DNA of 64,000 nucleotides from Bacteroidota bacterium (GTDB taxonomy: Bacteria; Bacteroidota; Bacteroidia; Bacteroidales; Porphyromonadaceae). The position numbers and the translations under genes are program-made. The DNA lies in NCBI GenBank assembly GCA_023396255.1, contig JAEWWU010000005.1:157259-221258 (forward strand), written 5' to 3'. Under the pieces are notes generated by a model. That model was given only the letters and a program-made list of their open reading frames with translations. It made no database searches and had not been told where the DNA came from. Positions 38,725 to 48,684 of the stretch are shown piece by piece. How positions within the stretch are numbered: the stretch's first letter is position 1; each line of letters begins with the position of its first letter.

Positions 38725-40371
38725 ATGACACACAAAGGAAGAATAATGCTTTGGGGAATTTTGATAGCCTCATTCTCTTTTGCAGCAAAAGCACAAACCA
38801 ACAACGATGCTTATCGATTGAGCAACGAAACCCTCTCCGGTACGGCACGCTACCAATCTATGGGAGGGGCCTTCGGAGCCTTGGGAGGAGATTTTTCCAG
38901 TACTAAGCAGAACCCTGCCGGTATGGGAATCGCCAAAAGAAACGAATTCCAATTCACCTACGGAACTATGTATCAACGCTTTGGCTCCGATTGGTACGAT
39001 GTATCCGAGAAATCCAAGATGAACAGATCCCAAAAGAATTCTCCCCTATCGTCTATGTCGCTCACCATTGCTGGTTTTAGCGATAACTCCCGACTGGGTG
39101 GCAGCTTCTCTTTCGGTTTTTCGCCAAGGCACTCATTTAGTCGCAGATTCAAAGCCTCCAACAACACAAGAATGCGCTTCTCCGTTGCTGATTTTGCTGC
39201 GGTGAACACCCCCAGCAACCTCACACATCAAGACTTGATGGAGTCACTTCTGCACAACCCTTACCAAACCGTTGCCGCTCCGTGGATTGCCGTCTTGGGA
39301 CACAATGCCGGCTGGACTGCGTGGAACAACGAAGGACAATATTACGACAGCACTTTTGCCTACGATGGTCTGCTGCAAGGACCGGAAAAAAGCTCCTTTG
39401 AGCTGATAGAACAAGGTGCAGCAACAGACTTTGTTTTTAATGGAGCTTTGAATTGGGATGATACTTTCTATGCCGGCGTGGGACTCACTGCCACTATGAT
39501 AGACTACCATATGTACTCGGCTTACCACGAAGACTTTTTAGAAGGGGACTATCTCAATTTGGAAAATGAGGTACATACCAAGGGGGGCGGAGTTTCTCTC
39601 TCCGTGGGAGCTATTTATCGCCCGGTCGATTTTCTTCGATTGGGAGCTTCCTACTTCTCTCCTACTTGGACCAACTTGGCAGATTCTTACATCGGTTGGG
39701 CAGATAGCCGCTACTCCAAAGGCTTAGATCCCGACAAGAAACCTTTCCCCCCGGAAAAATGGATTATGAAAGGGAACACCCCTAAAAATGCAGCCACAGA
39801 GTACACGCTCACGATGCCGTCCAAGTTTGTCCTCAGCGCAGCCGGTATAATGGGTTCTTACGGGCTTATCAGTGCCGATGTTGAGTTTATCAAAAATTCC
39901 GACTTGGCCCTCCCCAACACCGATACCTACACTTACTCCAACAAATTGCTTGCAACCTATTATCGCCCTACAACCCTTTCGGTTAAGCTCGGGGCCGAGT
40001 TACGCCCCACTCCACAGTTAAGCTTGCGAGGAGGATTTAACTACCGCCAAGCCGCAGTTACCGGGGATCTAACGCCCCAAGCCGGTCAGTATGCTGTTAT
40101 TCCGATGGAATCTGCCGGCACAGTGCCTCATTACGATTTGGAAGGAGACCTTTTCAACTACACCTGCGGCTTTGGTTACCGCTTTACCCAAAGGTTATAT
40201 ATGGACGTTGCCATCGTTCTGGGTAACAGACATTACTATGCTTATCCCTTCCCTACCGTTACTGGAAAGAATAAGGCAGGAAAGGTTGTCAACTGGGTAG
40301 AAAGTCCCGCTCCTATCAAGGTTACAGAAAATCAAATACGGGGGGTACTTTCTTTTGGATATAGATTTTAA
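38725..40371 (+). CDS. OmpP1/FadL-like outer membrane protein
   Basis: From ATG 38725 (MTHKGRIMLWGILIASFSFA) the protein has 548 residues with a signal peptide cleaved after KAQ. The motif TARYQSMGGAFGALGGDFSST, followed by NPAGMGIAKRNEF, is the N-terminal hallmark of the Bacteroidetes FadL/OmpP1/TodX-like group, often labelled hemin receptor. Alternating aromatic beta strands continue to a C-terminal GVLSFGYRF ending in Phe, as in outer-membrane barrels. It is probably a transport porin for hydrophobic compounds; the substrate is unknown. It is followed after 6 nt by cdd. Confidence 0.87.
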   Translation: MTHKGRIMLWGILIASFSFAAKAQTNNDAYRLSNETLSGTARYQSMGGAFGALGGDFSSTKQNPAGMGIAKRNEFQFTYGTMYQRFGSDWYDVSEKSKMNRSQKNSPLSSMSLTIAGFSDNSRLGGSFSFGFSPRHSFSRRFKASNNTRMRFSVADFAAVNTPSNLTHQDLMESLLHNPYQTVAAPWIAVLGHNAGWTAWNNEGQYYDSTFAYDGLLQGPEKSSFELIEQGAATDFVFNGALNWDDTFYAGVGLTATMIDYHMYSAYHEDFLEGDYLNLENEVHTKGGGVSLSVGAIYRPVDFLRLGASYFSPTWTNLADSYIGWADSRYSKGLDPDKKPFPPEKWIMKGNTPKNAATEYTLTMPSKFVLSAAGIMGSYGLISADVEFIKNSDLALPNTDTYTYSNKLLATYYRPTTLSVKLGAELRPTPQLSLRGGFNYRQAAVTGDLTPQAGQYAVIPMESAGTVPHYDLEGDLFNYTCGFGYRFTQRLYMDVAIVLGNRHYYAYPFPTVTGKNKAGKVVNWVESPAPIKVTENQIRGVLSFGYRF

Positions 40372-40377
40372 TAACCT

Positions 40378-40881
40378 ATGAAAATGGGGGTGGAAAAAGA
40401 GATACGGCTCTCCTATGAAGAAATTCCAAGGAGTGGTTGGGACGAGCAACTGAGCCTCCTCGAACAAGAGGCTTACGAAGCTGCTCGCAAGGCCTATGCA
40501 CCGTACAGTCGGTTCAAAGTGGGAGCAGCTGTTTTGCTGTCCAACGGCATCGTTGTTACGGGAAGCAATCAAGAAAACGCAGCCTACCCCTCGGGGAGTT
40601 GTGCCGAACGCACAGCCCTTTTCTATGCAGGGGCACAGTACCCCAAAGCTTCGGTCGTTATGATTGTCATTGTTGCGGAAAACGAACAAGGACGGATTCA
40701 AAACATCTCTCCTTGCGGAGCTTGCAGGCAAGTAATGGCAGAGGTTTCGTCTCGACAAAAAGCTGCTTTTGCAGTTGCCTTGTGCGGTACGGACAAAGCC
40801 ACAGTAATAAAGAACAATTGGGATCTTTTACCCTTTTCGTTTTCGGCTCATTCCCTCTCCGATCCCTCAACCCAAGAATAA
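40378..40881 (+). CDS. cdd: Cytidine deaminase
   Basis: The 167-residue zinc enzyme deaminates cytidine and deoxycytidine in pyrimidine salvage. The zinc/catalytic motif is CAERTALF with ligand Cys75 and catalytic Glu77, and PCGACRQ supplies Cys113 and Cys116, the all-Cys tetrameric type. NQENAAYPSGS binds substrate. The N-terminal 20 residues are a short family extension. It lies 6 nt after the porin gene and is followed by a clear terminator at 40911-40954. Confidence 0.95.
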   Translation: MKMGVEKEIRLSYEEIPRSGWDEQLSLLEQEAYEAARKAYAPYSRFKVGAAVLLSNGIVVTGSNQENAAYPSGSCAERTALFYAGAQYPKASVVMIVIVAENEQGRIQNISPCGACRQVMAEVSSRQKAAFAVALCGTDKATVIKNNWDLLPFSFSAHSLSDPSTQE

Positions 40882-40910
40882 TAAATCGAGAATTATCTCC
40901 CCTTTACGTT

Positions 40911-40954
40911 GTCCGCTTATCGTATCCCGAAAGGAACAATAAGCGGACATTTTT
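40911..40954 (+). terminator. Terminator of cdd
   Basis: GTCCGCTTAT (40911-40920) pairs perfectly with ATAAGCGGAC (40939-40948), followed by ATTTTT. Confidence 0.85.
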
Positions 40955-40964
40955 CCCTTTAGGA

Positions 40965-41081
40965 ATGACAATAACAACTCCAAACAAACAGAGCATACCA
41001 CCTATAAAGGACGATTTTTATAATAAACTGCTAAAACTAATGAAGGGTACAGACTACCGAACATTGCAAAAAAAGAGATGA
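40965..41081 (+). CDS. Possible 38-residue basic peptide (doubtful)
   Basis: ATG 40965 opens a 38-codon frame (MTITTPNKQSIPPIKDDF, ending TDYRTLQKKR) just after the cdd terminator. There is no well-spaced ribosome site or promoter, and no family resemblance. The remaining bases to 41222 show no gene. Confidence 0.15.
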   Translation: MTITTPNKQSIPPIKDDFYNKLLKLMKGTDYRTLQKKR

Positions 41082-41222
41082 GTTCCATCTGGATTTGCGT
41101 TCAGTGAACTATACAAGTACTCAAAACAGTCACATCCCAATCCATCTGTCTTTCTTTGTACCAACCTTTACACTTATGCCATCGAACAGATGAAAAAGAA
41201 AAGTTTTCTAAACCCAAACAAC

Positions 41223-41252
41223 AAAAAAGCTCCGAAAAGTTTCGGAGCTTTT
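41223..41252 (-). terminator. Terminator of the type IX cargo gene
   Basis: AAAAGCTCCGAAA and TTTCGGAGCTTTT form a 13-bp perfect stem around a 2-nt core. On the minus strand it ends in GCTTTTTTG. It lies 28 nt after the stop. Confidence 0.85.
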
Positions 41253-41280
41253 ACAGGTTTAGTTCTTTCTGCCTCAATCT

Positions 41281-44200
41281 CTATTGACGAACAAATCGAT
41301 GGGTAGATATTCCTCCATCCTCTGTCAGAAGACGAATTATATAGCCCCCTGCCGGCAAATGTTCTACATCAATCTTGTGTGATGCTTTGCCCTGCTGCAT
41401 CAATTCTCCATCGAGGGAGAAAATAAAGAACTCGATATAAATTCCTTGTACATTGAGCGTTTGCGATACCGTGGTAGGGTATACTCGACTCGAAGCAATG
41501 GCCTCGGGCATCTCAATGGCATTATCGAACTGTGCCATTAAGCGAACCAACTTGGAAGCACTTCCTCGACTCTGCAAAAGCAAGGCTGCGGCCCTCTTCT
41601 TCTCGTCTTTGGACTTAAAGCCAACGGCAACCTCTCCACCCTCCTTGGGCAATTGGGTAGCAGAGAGTTTGAACTGCTCTGCCAAACGAGAAGGCACCAT
41701 TGTTAGCGCAATGGGATTTTTGGGATTCTTCGTTGTCACCTTAAAGACTTGGGGAGGACATTCTTGGTCTACTTTGAAGAGGAACGAAATAAGATCCTTA
41801 TCAACACTTATCTCCGTCATATCCGTACGTCCAAAAGTAACATCGTCTATCATAAAAGTAAGAGAGGTCGCATTGCCCCCAACCGGACTGAAGAAGCTAA
41901 AACCAACGTGGAACAGATCTTCTATAGATATACCTTCTACCTTAGACAGGTCCACATAATAGTCGTACCACGTTTCGCTTTCCACATTATCCACCAAAAG
42001 GAGCTTGGTTATATCCAAAAACAACGGCTCTATTTCACCCTCCTTTTCCTTGATGATGTAAACACCAAACTTCTCTCTTCCGTCCTCGGTGGGCAGTTCG
42101 TAGCGCAAACGGAAAGTAAGGATTTTGCTTGCTGCTTTTTGGTAAGACAGTGTGGGAGAGATCAACCACGCCTGATGCGGCCTCTTGTCGTCTTTATTGA
42201 GCGAGTTGAGGAATGATATCTGCGCACATTGCTCATCTACGGCCATCGTCGCTTTATTCTTTTGTGCCCAACCCCAGAAAGGTCTGTCGGCCTGCAATAC
42301 CAAAGTTTGCCATCCGGGAAGGTTTATACCTCTTGTGTGTCGGGTTGTATTGAATGTTTCGTTCAGAAGAGCCAAAGGAGTGGCATCGGCAGCCGTCTGC
42401 ATCACCTCTTTGGTAAGATCCAAGAAGTTAAGGCGCAACTTGGGATCTGCGGGAGAGAGCGTTATTTTATTTAATTCCACAACCTCGCTACCGGAGTTGA
42501 TCAATCGGAATCGTGTGGGGCGATGTGTATTGATTGCGGCACTCCCATCTGCATTCCAAGCCTTAACCTTAGTCCAGTGTCCTCCGCCATCAAGAGAGTA
42601 TTCCAACTGCAACTTACCGGTCAAAGAAGAGGGAGCAATGGCCACCTTATCTATTCCGTTAGCAAACCATTCATCACATTCTATACTACCACCGGCATTC
42701 ACAGAAACAGCTCCGGACGACTTCCAAGATCCATCCAAACGGTAGTACCCTCTATCAAAAAGATGGTATCCTTCCCAAGCCTCTCCTGTAAAACGGGAGT
42801 CGAGAGGCTTATCAGCACTAAAGGTCTCGATCCATCCATCGGTATTCTTCTTACCTCTACCCTTGATGTGAACTACTAAGGGTTCCATAAGAGCCGAAGA
42901 AACAATGATCTTGGCACTATACTCCTTATCTGCCTTGGGACGGAAAGTTACCTTCACTGAATTGTTAATCACCTTGTCACTTGGGGCAGAGTAATAGAAA
43001 CTGGAAGTATTGAGCATAAAGATGCCGGATTCCTCTTGTTCTACAACAACTTTGGGAGATTCAATTACTCCGTTGATATCAAATGTAAGTGTCTGCACAT
43101 CGGTTTCGCCCGGATAACACTCCATTTCTCGAATCTGTGTTTGGGAAGCCAACTCCGCCTTGGGAGGATTGGCCGGATCTATGAAGAATGTATTGAAAGC
43201 AGCCGTAGAAATAGGATTTTCGCCCATAAACTGCAAAACATATCCATTGTAGAAAACACCTTTCTTATTCGGGGTAATAGTCACGGTATAAGTTCCAATA
43301 CTATTCCCGGCCGGGAGCTGTTCGGGAGCAATAGACATCGTACCATTGGCAGCCTTGGACGTTGGTTTATAACTGTAAGGGAGCTTCATCGCTTGTATCA
43401 ACAGCTTTCCGGTAACCGACTTACCCTTTTCCCCTGTCAGCGTTGAAATATGAGGAAGAACGGAGACAAATTCCCGAGCGGCATTGATTGAGGTCAAACG
43501 AAGCAGACTAAAATCGTCCAACTCCACCACAGAACCCGCACGGGTCATTACTTTGAAGAGAAATTGGGAGGCTCCGACCGGCGCCGTGGTGCGGAAGCGG
43601 ACTTCGTCCCAAGCCTTATGGCGGTCGAAGTATTCCGAACTATTGATAAAAGCGTCCTCTTCGCCCGCAATTTCCTTGCCTGCGGCATCTAACCAACGAC
43701 AAGCAAGACGTACTGCGCCACCCTCTACTTTGGACTCCATAGAGCGGAAGTGGAACATCCCTTCCAAGACATCCCCGGCCTTAACCTTTACTTTATCACC
43801 AGCAAGGGCAACGGTTTGCATCAACGCCCCACCTTGGGTACTGTTGCGGGCATCTATGCTTACGGCAAATCCCGTGCTGGAATTATAGCCACGTTCCAAT
43901 TTAGAGACATTGCCCTCAAAGGCCCAATCGACGGGCTGATCTGAAGTGTTGAAGTGGTAGAAATATTGATCTATGAGCAACTCGACATCATCTTTGGGTT
44001 CTTCCGGATCCGGAGCAACTCCGGGTTGGACTCCCTGTCCCTCAAGAGCAATCTCCAAAAGGGTGTCTCCGCTTTTCAGCTCTATAGAAGCGGTCTTGCT
44101 GCCCACTGAAGATGGTTCAAAAACCACCACCAAGCCACCACCTTGGGCTGTTAGCTTTTCGCCATTGGTAACGCTAAATTCACTGGCATTGCTTCCTTTT

Positions 44201-45255
44201 ACGGTCACCACAGGGGCAGATACTGCATTTTGAATTTCAATCGCCACTGATTTTTGAACCGATTTTTTACCGACCTCCATCTTCCCGAAAGAGAGTGATG
44301 TGGGAGTAGCTTTCATCTTAATCTGCGCCACCGCTCCGGTAGCTTTTCCGGAAAGGGCAATAGAAAACAACACTTTGCCGGCTTGTACCTGAACCTGTGC
44401 CGTTTTATCCCCTCCACTCTTGGGTTCAAATACGATTTGCAACTTGCCCCCGGTTTGGGTGAGTGCATTCTTATTGATAAGCCGAAAATCTTCAGCATTG
44501 GGACCAGCCAAAGAAACGCCGGGTACGCCGGAAAAATTCTTGATAAATACCTCTACTTCCTTAGTGGCTCCTACACCTCCGGCCTCCGTTGTATCAAAGT
44601 AAAGCCCCTCTTTGGGATTACAAGAAACTTCCGTCTCTGTAGAGGCTGCACTCAGTTTGAGATCGCGCAACTTAAACTGGGTTCTATTGGTCTTGTCTCC
44701 TGTGGCTACAAAAGCAATAAAGCCTACTCCTTCCAAATTTGAAGGAATTTGTACCTCTTTGGGGAAATAGCTGCTGGATGAAGAAGACTTTTGGCCTTCG
44801 CTAAGCAACTCTTTGATAGTTTCCCCCTTGCTGTTGATTAGCAACACTTTGAGCGGAGCAACTCCGGAAGAAGCTGTTGCAACCATAGCAAAAGAAAGCA
44901 CCTTATTACCGATCTTGGGTAAATCGAGTGCAGGACTTACCAAATAACTGCAATAAGGCGCTTTGGCTGTAAGAGGCGATGGAGAAATAGAAAAACAATC
45001 TCCTTTAAAAGGAGCTATCCACTTCACCGAAGGGAGGGTATTGAGTGTTACCACTTTCCAGTTGGTTGCCAGAGCTCCTTTGAACTCTTCACCAGAGACG
45101 GAAAATTCCTCAACGGGGTTACTGTCGCTCAATTCGGAGAAATCCATATTCTCCGGAGGGGAGGTAGTCTCAGCAGCACGCAAACCCAGCGTGATGCACA
45201 CCCCCATCAGAAAAAGCCATAAGGCATTTTTCTTCAAAGTTGTTCTTAAATTCAT
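41281..45255 (-). CDS. Large type IX secretion cargo with anchor/ASH-like repeats
   Basis: The 1324-residue protein has a signal peptide (ALWLFLMGVCITLGLRA) and a C-terminal type A sorting domain of about 75 residues (RVYPTTVSQTLNVQ, then FFIFSLDGELMQQGKASHKI, LPAGGYIIRLLTEDG and a final RFVRQ). This is the signal for type IX export and surface anchoring. Between them lie a galactose-binding-like segment (about 50-205), two related ASH/DUF1573-like Ig repeats (about 212-305 and 312-405, sharing GxLQIVFEPxSxGxKTA), more jelly-roll segments and choice-of-anchor-like blocks. No protease triad is visible. It is probably a surface adhesin or structural protein; the ligand is unknown. Confidence 0.88.
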   Translation of the reverse strand: MNLRTTLKKNALWLFLMGVCITLGLRAAETTSPPENMDFSELSDSNPVEEFSVSGEEFKGALATNWKVVTLNTLPSVKWIAPFKGDCFSISPSPLTAKAPYCSYLVSPALDLPKIGNKVLSFAMVATASSGVAPLKVLLINSKGETIKELLSEGQKSSSSSSYFPKEVQIPSNLEGVGFIAFVATGDKTNRTQFKLRDLKLSAASTETEVSCNPKEGLYFDTTEAGGVGATKEVEVFIKNFSGVPGVSLAGPNAEDFRLINKNALTQTGGKLQIVFEPKSGGDKTAQVQVQAGKVLFSIALSGKATGAVAQIKMKATPTSLSFGKMEVGKKSVQKSVAIEIQNAVSAPVVTVKGSNASEFSVTNGEKLTAQGGGLVVVFEPSSVGSKTASIELKSGDTLLEIALEGQGVQPGVAPDPEEPKDDVELLIDQYFYHFNTSDQPVDWAFEGNVSKLERGYNSSTGFAVSIDARNSTQGGALMQTVALAGDKVKVKAGDVLEGMFHFRSMESKVEGGAVRLACRWLDAAGKEIAGEEDAFINSSEYFDRHKAWDEVRFRTTAPVGASQFLFKVMTRAGSVVELDDFSLLRLTSINAAREFVSVLPHISTLTGEKGKSVTGKLLIQAMKLPYSYKPTSKAANGTMSIAPEQLPAGNSIGTYTVTITPNKKGVFYNGYVLQFMGENPISTAAFNTFFIDPANPPKAELASQTQIREMECYPGETDVQTLTFDINGVIESPKVVVEQEESGIFMLNTSSFYYSAPSDKVINNSVKVTFRPKADKEYSAKIIVSSALMEPLVVHIKGRGKKNTDGWIETFSADKPLDSRFTGEAWEGYHLFDRGYYRLDGSWKSSGAVSVNAGGSIECDEWFANGIDKVAIAPSSLTGKLQLEYSLDGGGHWTKVKAWNADGSAAINTHRPTRFRLINSGSEVVELNKITLSPADPKLRLNFLDLTKEVMQTAADATPLALLNETFNTTRHTRGINLPGWQTLVLQADRPFWGWAQKNKATMAVDEQCAQISFLNSLNKDDKRPHQAWLISPTLSYQKAASKILTFRLRYELPTEDGREKFGVYIIKEKEGEIEPLFLDITKLLLVDNVESETWYDYYVDLSKVEGISIEDLFHVGFSFFSPVGGNATSLTFMIDDVTFGRTDMTEISVDKDLISFLFKVDQECPPQVFKVTTKNPKNPIALTMVPSRLAEQFKLSATQLPKEGGEVAVGFKSKDEKKRAAALLLQSRGSASKLVRLMAQFDNAIEMPEAIASSRVYPTTVSQTLNVQGIYIEFFIFSLDGELMQQGKASHKIDVEHLPAGGYIIRLLTEDGGISTHRFVRQ

Positions 45256-45293
45256 AATATATTTTGTTTGATTAGGTTACAAGCAAGCCCGAG

Positions 45294-46190
45294 TTAGAAC
45301 AGTTTGATAGAGATATATCGCTTGGGATTGGCTTTTATGTCATTGATCAAAGCATCCGTACTCCTGAGTACGCTGTCCAAACGGTTATAAACTCCTTCAT
45401 CGTTGAGGACTTTTCCCAAAGAATTGTTCTTATCATTGAGCTGCTCCGAAAAGCGGTGCAACTGTTCACTGCTGTGCTCCAAATTCGTCACAATCCGATT
45501 GAGTTGTTTCGGTTCTATGGAACGAGTCAATTTCCCCAAATCTTGAGACAACCGATCTATGTTTTGGGCTAAAGTTGTCAATTGCCCCATTAAAGGCTGC
45601 ACCAAATCCGCCGATTGATTCAATTTTTTAGACATTTGAGCCAACTCCCCTACTCCATTCTTTGCCAAACCAATCATTTGTACCAAGTCGGGGTTATTCA
45701 AGAGTTTGTTGATGCCGACCACCGTACTGTCCAATTTAGGTAAGATAGAAACCACTACCGGCATCACATCCTTGGCCACAGCGTCCATCACATCTCCGTT
45801 GCCCTCTTTCACCATAATGGTATCACCGGGCGATAAATAAGCTGTCGAGGGAGTATTGGGCACTTGTAAATCTATCTTAACCCCGTTGAGCATTGTTTGG
45901 CGAATAACTGCAACTGTCCCTTGTGGAATTTTTACCTTTTTATCGATATTGAAACAAATAACTGTATGACCATTGCTCTCAAAATCAAACTTCATCGATT
46001 TGATATTACCTACCTTATATCCCTTTATAAACACCGGCGCAGCCGTTCGGACCTGATCGATGTTCTGAAATACGGAGTAATATTCGTACGATTTGCTAAA
46101 AACGCTCAACCCTCTCAGATAAATGCTTCCTGCGTAAAGCAATCCTATTGCGATTAAAGTCCAAAGTCCTATGATGGAGAGTTTTTTCAT
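45294..46190 (-). CDS. MCE/MlaD-family lipid-transport protein
   Basis: The 298-residue protein has one N-terminal membrane helix (IIGLWTLIAIGLLYAGSIYL) and an MCE domain at about 38-120 (VRTAAPVFIKGYKVGNIKSM, then IDLQVPNTPSTAYLSPGD). A helical C-terminal region follows (LSQDLGKLTRSIEPKQLNRI). MlaD-type proteins form periplasmic hexamers carrying phospholipids between membranes. No MlaE permease or MlaF ATPase gene is next to it, so those components must be elsewhere. It starts 17 nt after the amidase gene and is co-transcribed with it. Confidence 0.93.
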   Translation of the reverse strand: MKKLSIIGLWTLIAIGLLYAGSIYLRGLSVFSKSYEYYSVFQNIDQVRTAAPVFIKGYKVGNIKSMKFDFESNGHTVICFNIDKKVKIPQGTVAVIRQTMLNGVKIDLQVPNTPSTAYLSPGDTIMVKEGNGDVMDAVAKDVMPVVVSILPKLDSTVVGINKLLNNPDLVQMIGLAKNGVGELAQMSKKLNQSADLVQPLMGQLTTLAQNIDRLSQDLGKLTRSIEPKQLNRIVTNLEHSSEQLHRFSEQLNDKNNSLGKVLNDEGVYNRLDSVLRSTDALINDIKANPKRYISIKLF

Positions 46191-46207
46191 AAATCTTTTG
46201 TTATGGG

Positions 46208-47374
46208 TTAATAAATTTCCTTGGTACGCTTATCCCCCTCGTAACGTACAATGTAGCAATCCTTGTATCTTTCTTTCAGTTGGGCACGCAATCGTTTGGC
46301 TTCCGTTAGATTAGAGCACTTTCCCACCAAGCAATAGTATCGATTATTTTCCTGCACAATACGAAGATCGCTTATCCCTTTGAACTGGGCGTCTTTTGTA
46401 TTCATTTTTTGTGTAGAGGAAGCTATTTGTACAGAGAAAAACGAACCGGATGCAGCTTGCGCTCGAATATGCAAAGAGGCCTCTGATGCCGATTCGGTGG
46501 CACTATCGGAAATTCTCTCTTCATCCGAAGTCACCTGCCGCCCCATACTACGAGAAGAAGATGCCACCACTTGTTTATCCTGAGCGTGCTTCTCATAGTA
46601 TTTTCCAAAACCACGAGCAATACATTGCGCCAACTCTTTCTGCCCCCTATCGCTAAGGAGAAACTCCGCCTCGGACGGATTGCTAATAAAGCCCAACTCC
46701 ACCAAGATGGCCGGCATAGCTGTTTCTCGCAGGACCAAAAAAACATCTTGCCGCACACTTCGATTGATGCGCCCCAAGGTAGAGAAAGAGTTCTGCACAT
46801 ATTGTGCAACCTCTATGCTCTGCTTGAGATGGACATTTTGCATCATCTCAAAGATGATATAGCTTTCTGTGGAATTGGGGTCGAAGCCCTGATATTTAAC
46901 GCTATAATCATCTTCCAAGAGAATACTTTGATTCTCTCGCATTGCCACTCGCATATTATCGTTGGCGCGTCTCAATCCCAAGACATAGGTTTCTATTCCC
47001 TGAGCCGAACGACCTGCCGAATTGGTATGAATACTGAGAAAAAGATCAGCTTTGTTGCGGTTGGCAAACCTCGCACGTTCTTGAAGCCCCACAAAAACAT
47101 CCTTATCTCTCGTCATAAGCACCTTAACTCCCGGATAATCACGATTGATCAAGCGACGCACTTCCAAAGCTACCTGCAAATTGATATTCTTCTCCTTGCC
47201 TCCATTGGCACAAGCTCCACCATCTTTTCCCCCGTGTCCCGGATCCAAAACAAGGGTAAAACTTTTACGCCCCATCCCGGTTGTTTTCTGAGCAAACAAG
47301 GTAAACCCAAAAACTCCCGATAAAAGCAACATTAGGCACAACCGAAAGCTACGATATAAGTGGCTTATTTTCAT
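46208..47374 (-). CDS. N-acetylmuramoyl-L-alanine amidase with SPOR-like C terminus
   Basis: The 388-residue protein has a signal (CLMLLLSGVFGFTLFAQ) and an Amidase_3 domain with zinc ligands in LDPGHGGKDGG (His), GGKEKNINL (Glu) and FLSIHTNSAG (His), plus the catalytic Glu in VELGFISNPSEAEFL. A Ser-rich linker (about 265-300) leads to a SPOR-like domain (SFFSVQIASSTQKM, then RYYCLVGKCSNLTEAKRLRA). It cleaves stem peptides from glycan strands at the septum. The MCE gene follows directly, and this amidase-MCE pair is a usual Bacteroidales arrangement. Confidence 0.94.
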   Translation of the reverse strand: MKISHLYRSFRLCLMLLLSGVFGFTLFAQKTTGMGRKSFTLVLDPGHGGKDGGACANGGKEKNINLQVALEVRRLINRDYPGVKVLMTRDKDVFVGLQERARFANRNKADLFLSIHTNSAGRSAQGIETYVLGLRRANDNMRVAMRENQSILLEDDYSVKYQGFDPNSTESYIIFEMMQNVHLKQSIEVAQYVQNSFSTLGRINRSVRQDVFLVLRETAMPAILVELGFISNPSEAEFLLSDRGQKELAQCIARGFGKYYEKHAQDKQVVASSSRSMGRQVTSDEERISDSATESASEASLHIRAQAASGSFFSVQIASSTQKMNTKDAQFKGISDLRIVQENNRYYCLVGKCSNLTEAKRLRAQLKERYKDCYIVRYEGDKRTKEIY

Positions 47375-47507
47375 AATCTATCCGATAAACTATATGTCTG
47401 CAAAGATAATAAAATGAGCAATATGGGATTCGTTTTTCCCTTCTACCACATTCTTTCCCAACTCATTGTACAAAAATTAGTTACAAATCCGTTAGCAACG
47501 CTCCTTC

Positions 47508-48668
47508 TTAGGTTGCACAGAGCAAAGCAATATACCGAGATTCGGCATCGGGTAAGGTTAAAGGCAAAACTCCACCCAACCACCTGCCCTCGTTGGACCA
47601 CTGAGGAGGATGCTCGCTCAATTTTGCCACAAAAAGTCTGCGCTGATCCTCCTCAAGAGGCAACATTTGAATTGAGAAACGCCCTTGAACCCCAAAAATA
47701 CGGTACAAATCCAAGGCATACATCCCCATTGTATAGCGCAGATTGATCTCCACAAAAGGATGCAACAACGAGATTTCTTTCGAAGAGAAAGGGGTATATG
47801 TAAGCATATCTATCCCCACGTATCCGGTATAATTCGGAGCCACTTCCTGTTGCAAGAATCGAATATGGGCGGTTTGTGTTTCTTGCCAGAGAGCCGCCCC
47901 CACCGAACATTGCAGCCTGCGAATAAGCATTTCTTGAGACAACAACTCGTTGTACAAATACTGTCCATTGGGTGAAGTCGCAAAAAAGGAGAGGCCGCAA
48001 AAAGAAACTACTCCTCCGGGAGAGATATAATACTCTGCTGCCCAATCTTGCTGCTTATTCAACAACGGTTCTACCAAGAGGGGAGCTTTTTGCAACAGCT
48101 TCTCCGCCTCCGATGCCCTTTCCTTAGTGACAAAAAAAACACCCCTGCCCGAAGAGCTGTACGGCTTCTTGAGTACCAAGCCCAAAGGAGCTCTACCCAA
48201 CAACCGGCTCAACTCTTCCTTTTGGTACACCACACAGGCAAAAGCATCGGTTGCAATGGTGTTGTAAGAGAGAAAAAAACGCTGCGAAGCCGAGCGATTC
48301 ATACAGAAATCCAAAGTTTCATAACCCCCTCCGTACTCAAAAGATTTTTCCCGAAAGACCGAATAACGCTGCATCTGCCTCAGTAGAGTGGGTTCCGGTC
48401 CCCACAGAGCAATAGAAGAAGGTTTCCACCGCCCCCAATGCAAAGGAGAGCAAACTCTATCACCGTGCTCCCGACTCAAAAAAGCAGGTAAGGGTGCGTG
48501 CTGCTCCGGAGCAAAAACGGGGCAAGACGAAGGAGTTACCCACAAGGGAAGTGCCCATAAATCTCGTCTCATCTGCAAAACCACGCGAGGAGGGGTGTAC
48601 GATGGTTTGTGCCGATGCTCCCAAGCAATTTCGTTTCCTATGTTTGCACAAACAAGAGACTCTTCCAT
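47508..48668 (-). CDS. ATP-grasp-like protein of unknown function
   Basis: From ATG 48668 (MEESLVCANIGNEIAWEHRH) the product has 386 residues and starts 16 nt after the RNase H stop. The longer frame to 48725 overlaps that gene. ATP-grasp features can be seen: LVLKKPYSSSGRGVFFV (nucleotide-binding Lys and Ser/Gly-rich loop), a central acidic stretch LLVEPLLNKQQDWAAEYYI, YTGYVGIDMLTY and the metal-binding HPFVEINLRYTMG (Glu-x-Asn-x-Arg). No signal or membrane segment is present. The family normally ligates a carboxylate to an amine; the substrate is unknown. It is probably co-transcribed with RNase H. Confidence 0.7.
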   Translation of the reverse strand: MEESLVCANIGNEIAWEHRHKPSYTPPRVVLQMRRDLWALPLWVTPSSCPVFAPEQHAPLPAFLSREHGDRVCSPLHWGRWKPSSIALWGPEPTLLRQMQRYSVFREKSFEYGGGYETLDFCMNRSASQRFFLSYNTIATDAFACVVYQKEELSRLLGRAPLGLVLKKPYSSSGRGVFFVTKERASEAEKLLQKAPLLVEPLLNKQQDWAAEYYISPGGVVSFCGLSFFATSPNGQYLYNELLSQEMLIRRLQCSVGAALWQETQTAHIRFLQQEVAPNYTGYVGIDMLTYTPFSSKEISLLHPFVEINLRYTMGMYALDLYRIFGVQGRFSIQMLPLEEDQRRLFVAKLSEHPPQWSNEGRWLGGVLPLTLPDAESRYIALLCAT

Positions 48669-48684
48669 AAAAAGAGATCGGTTT

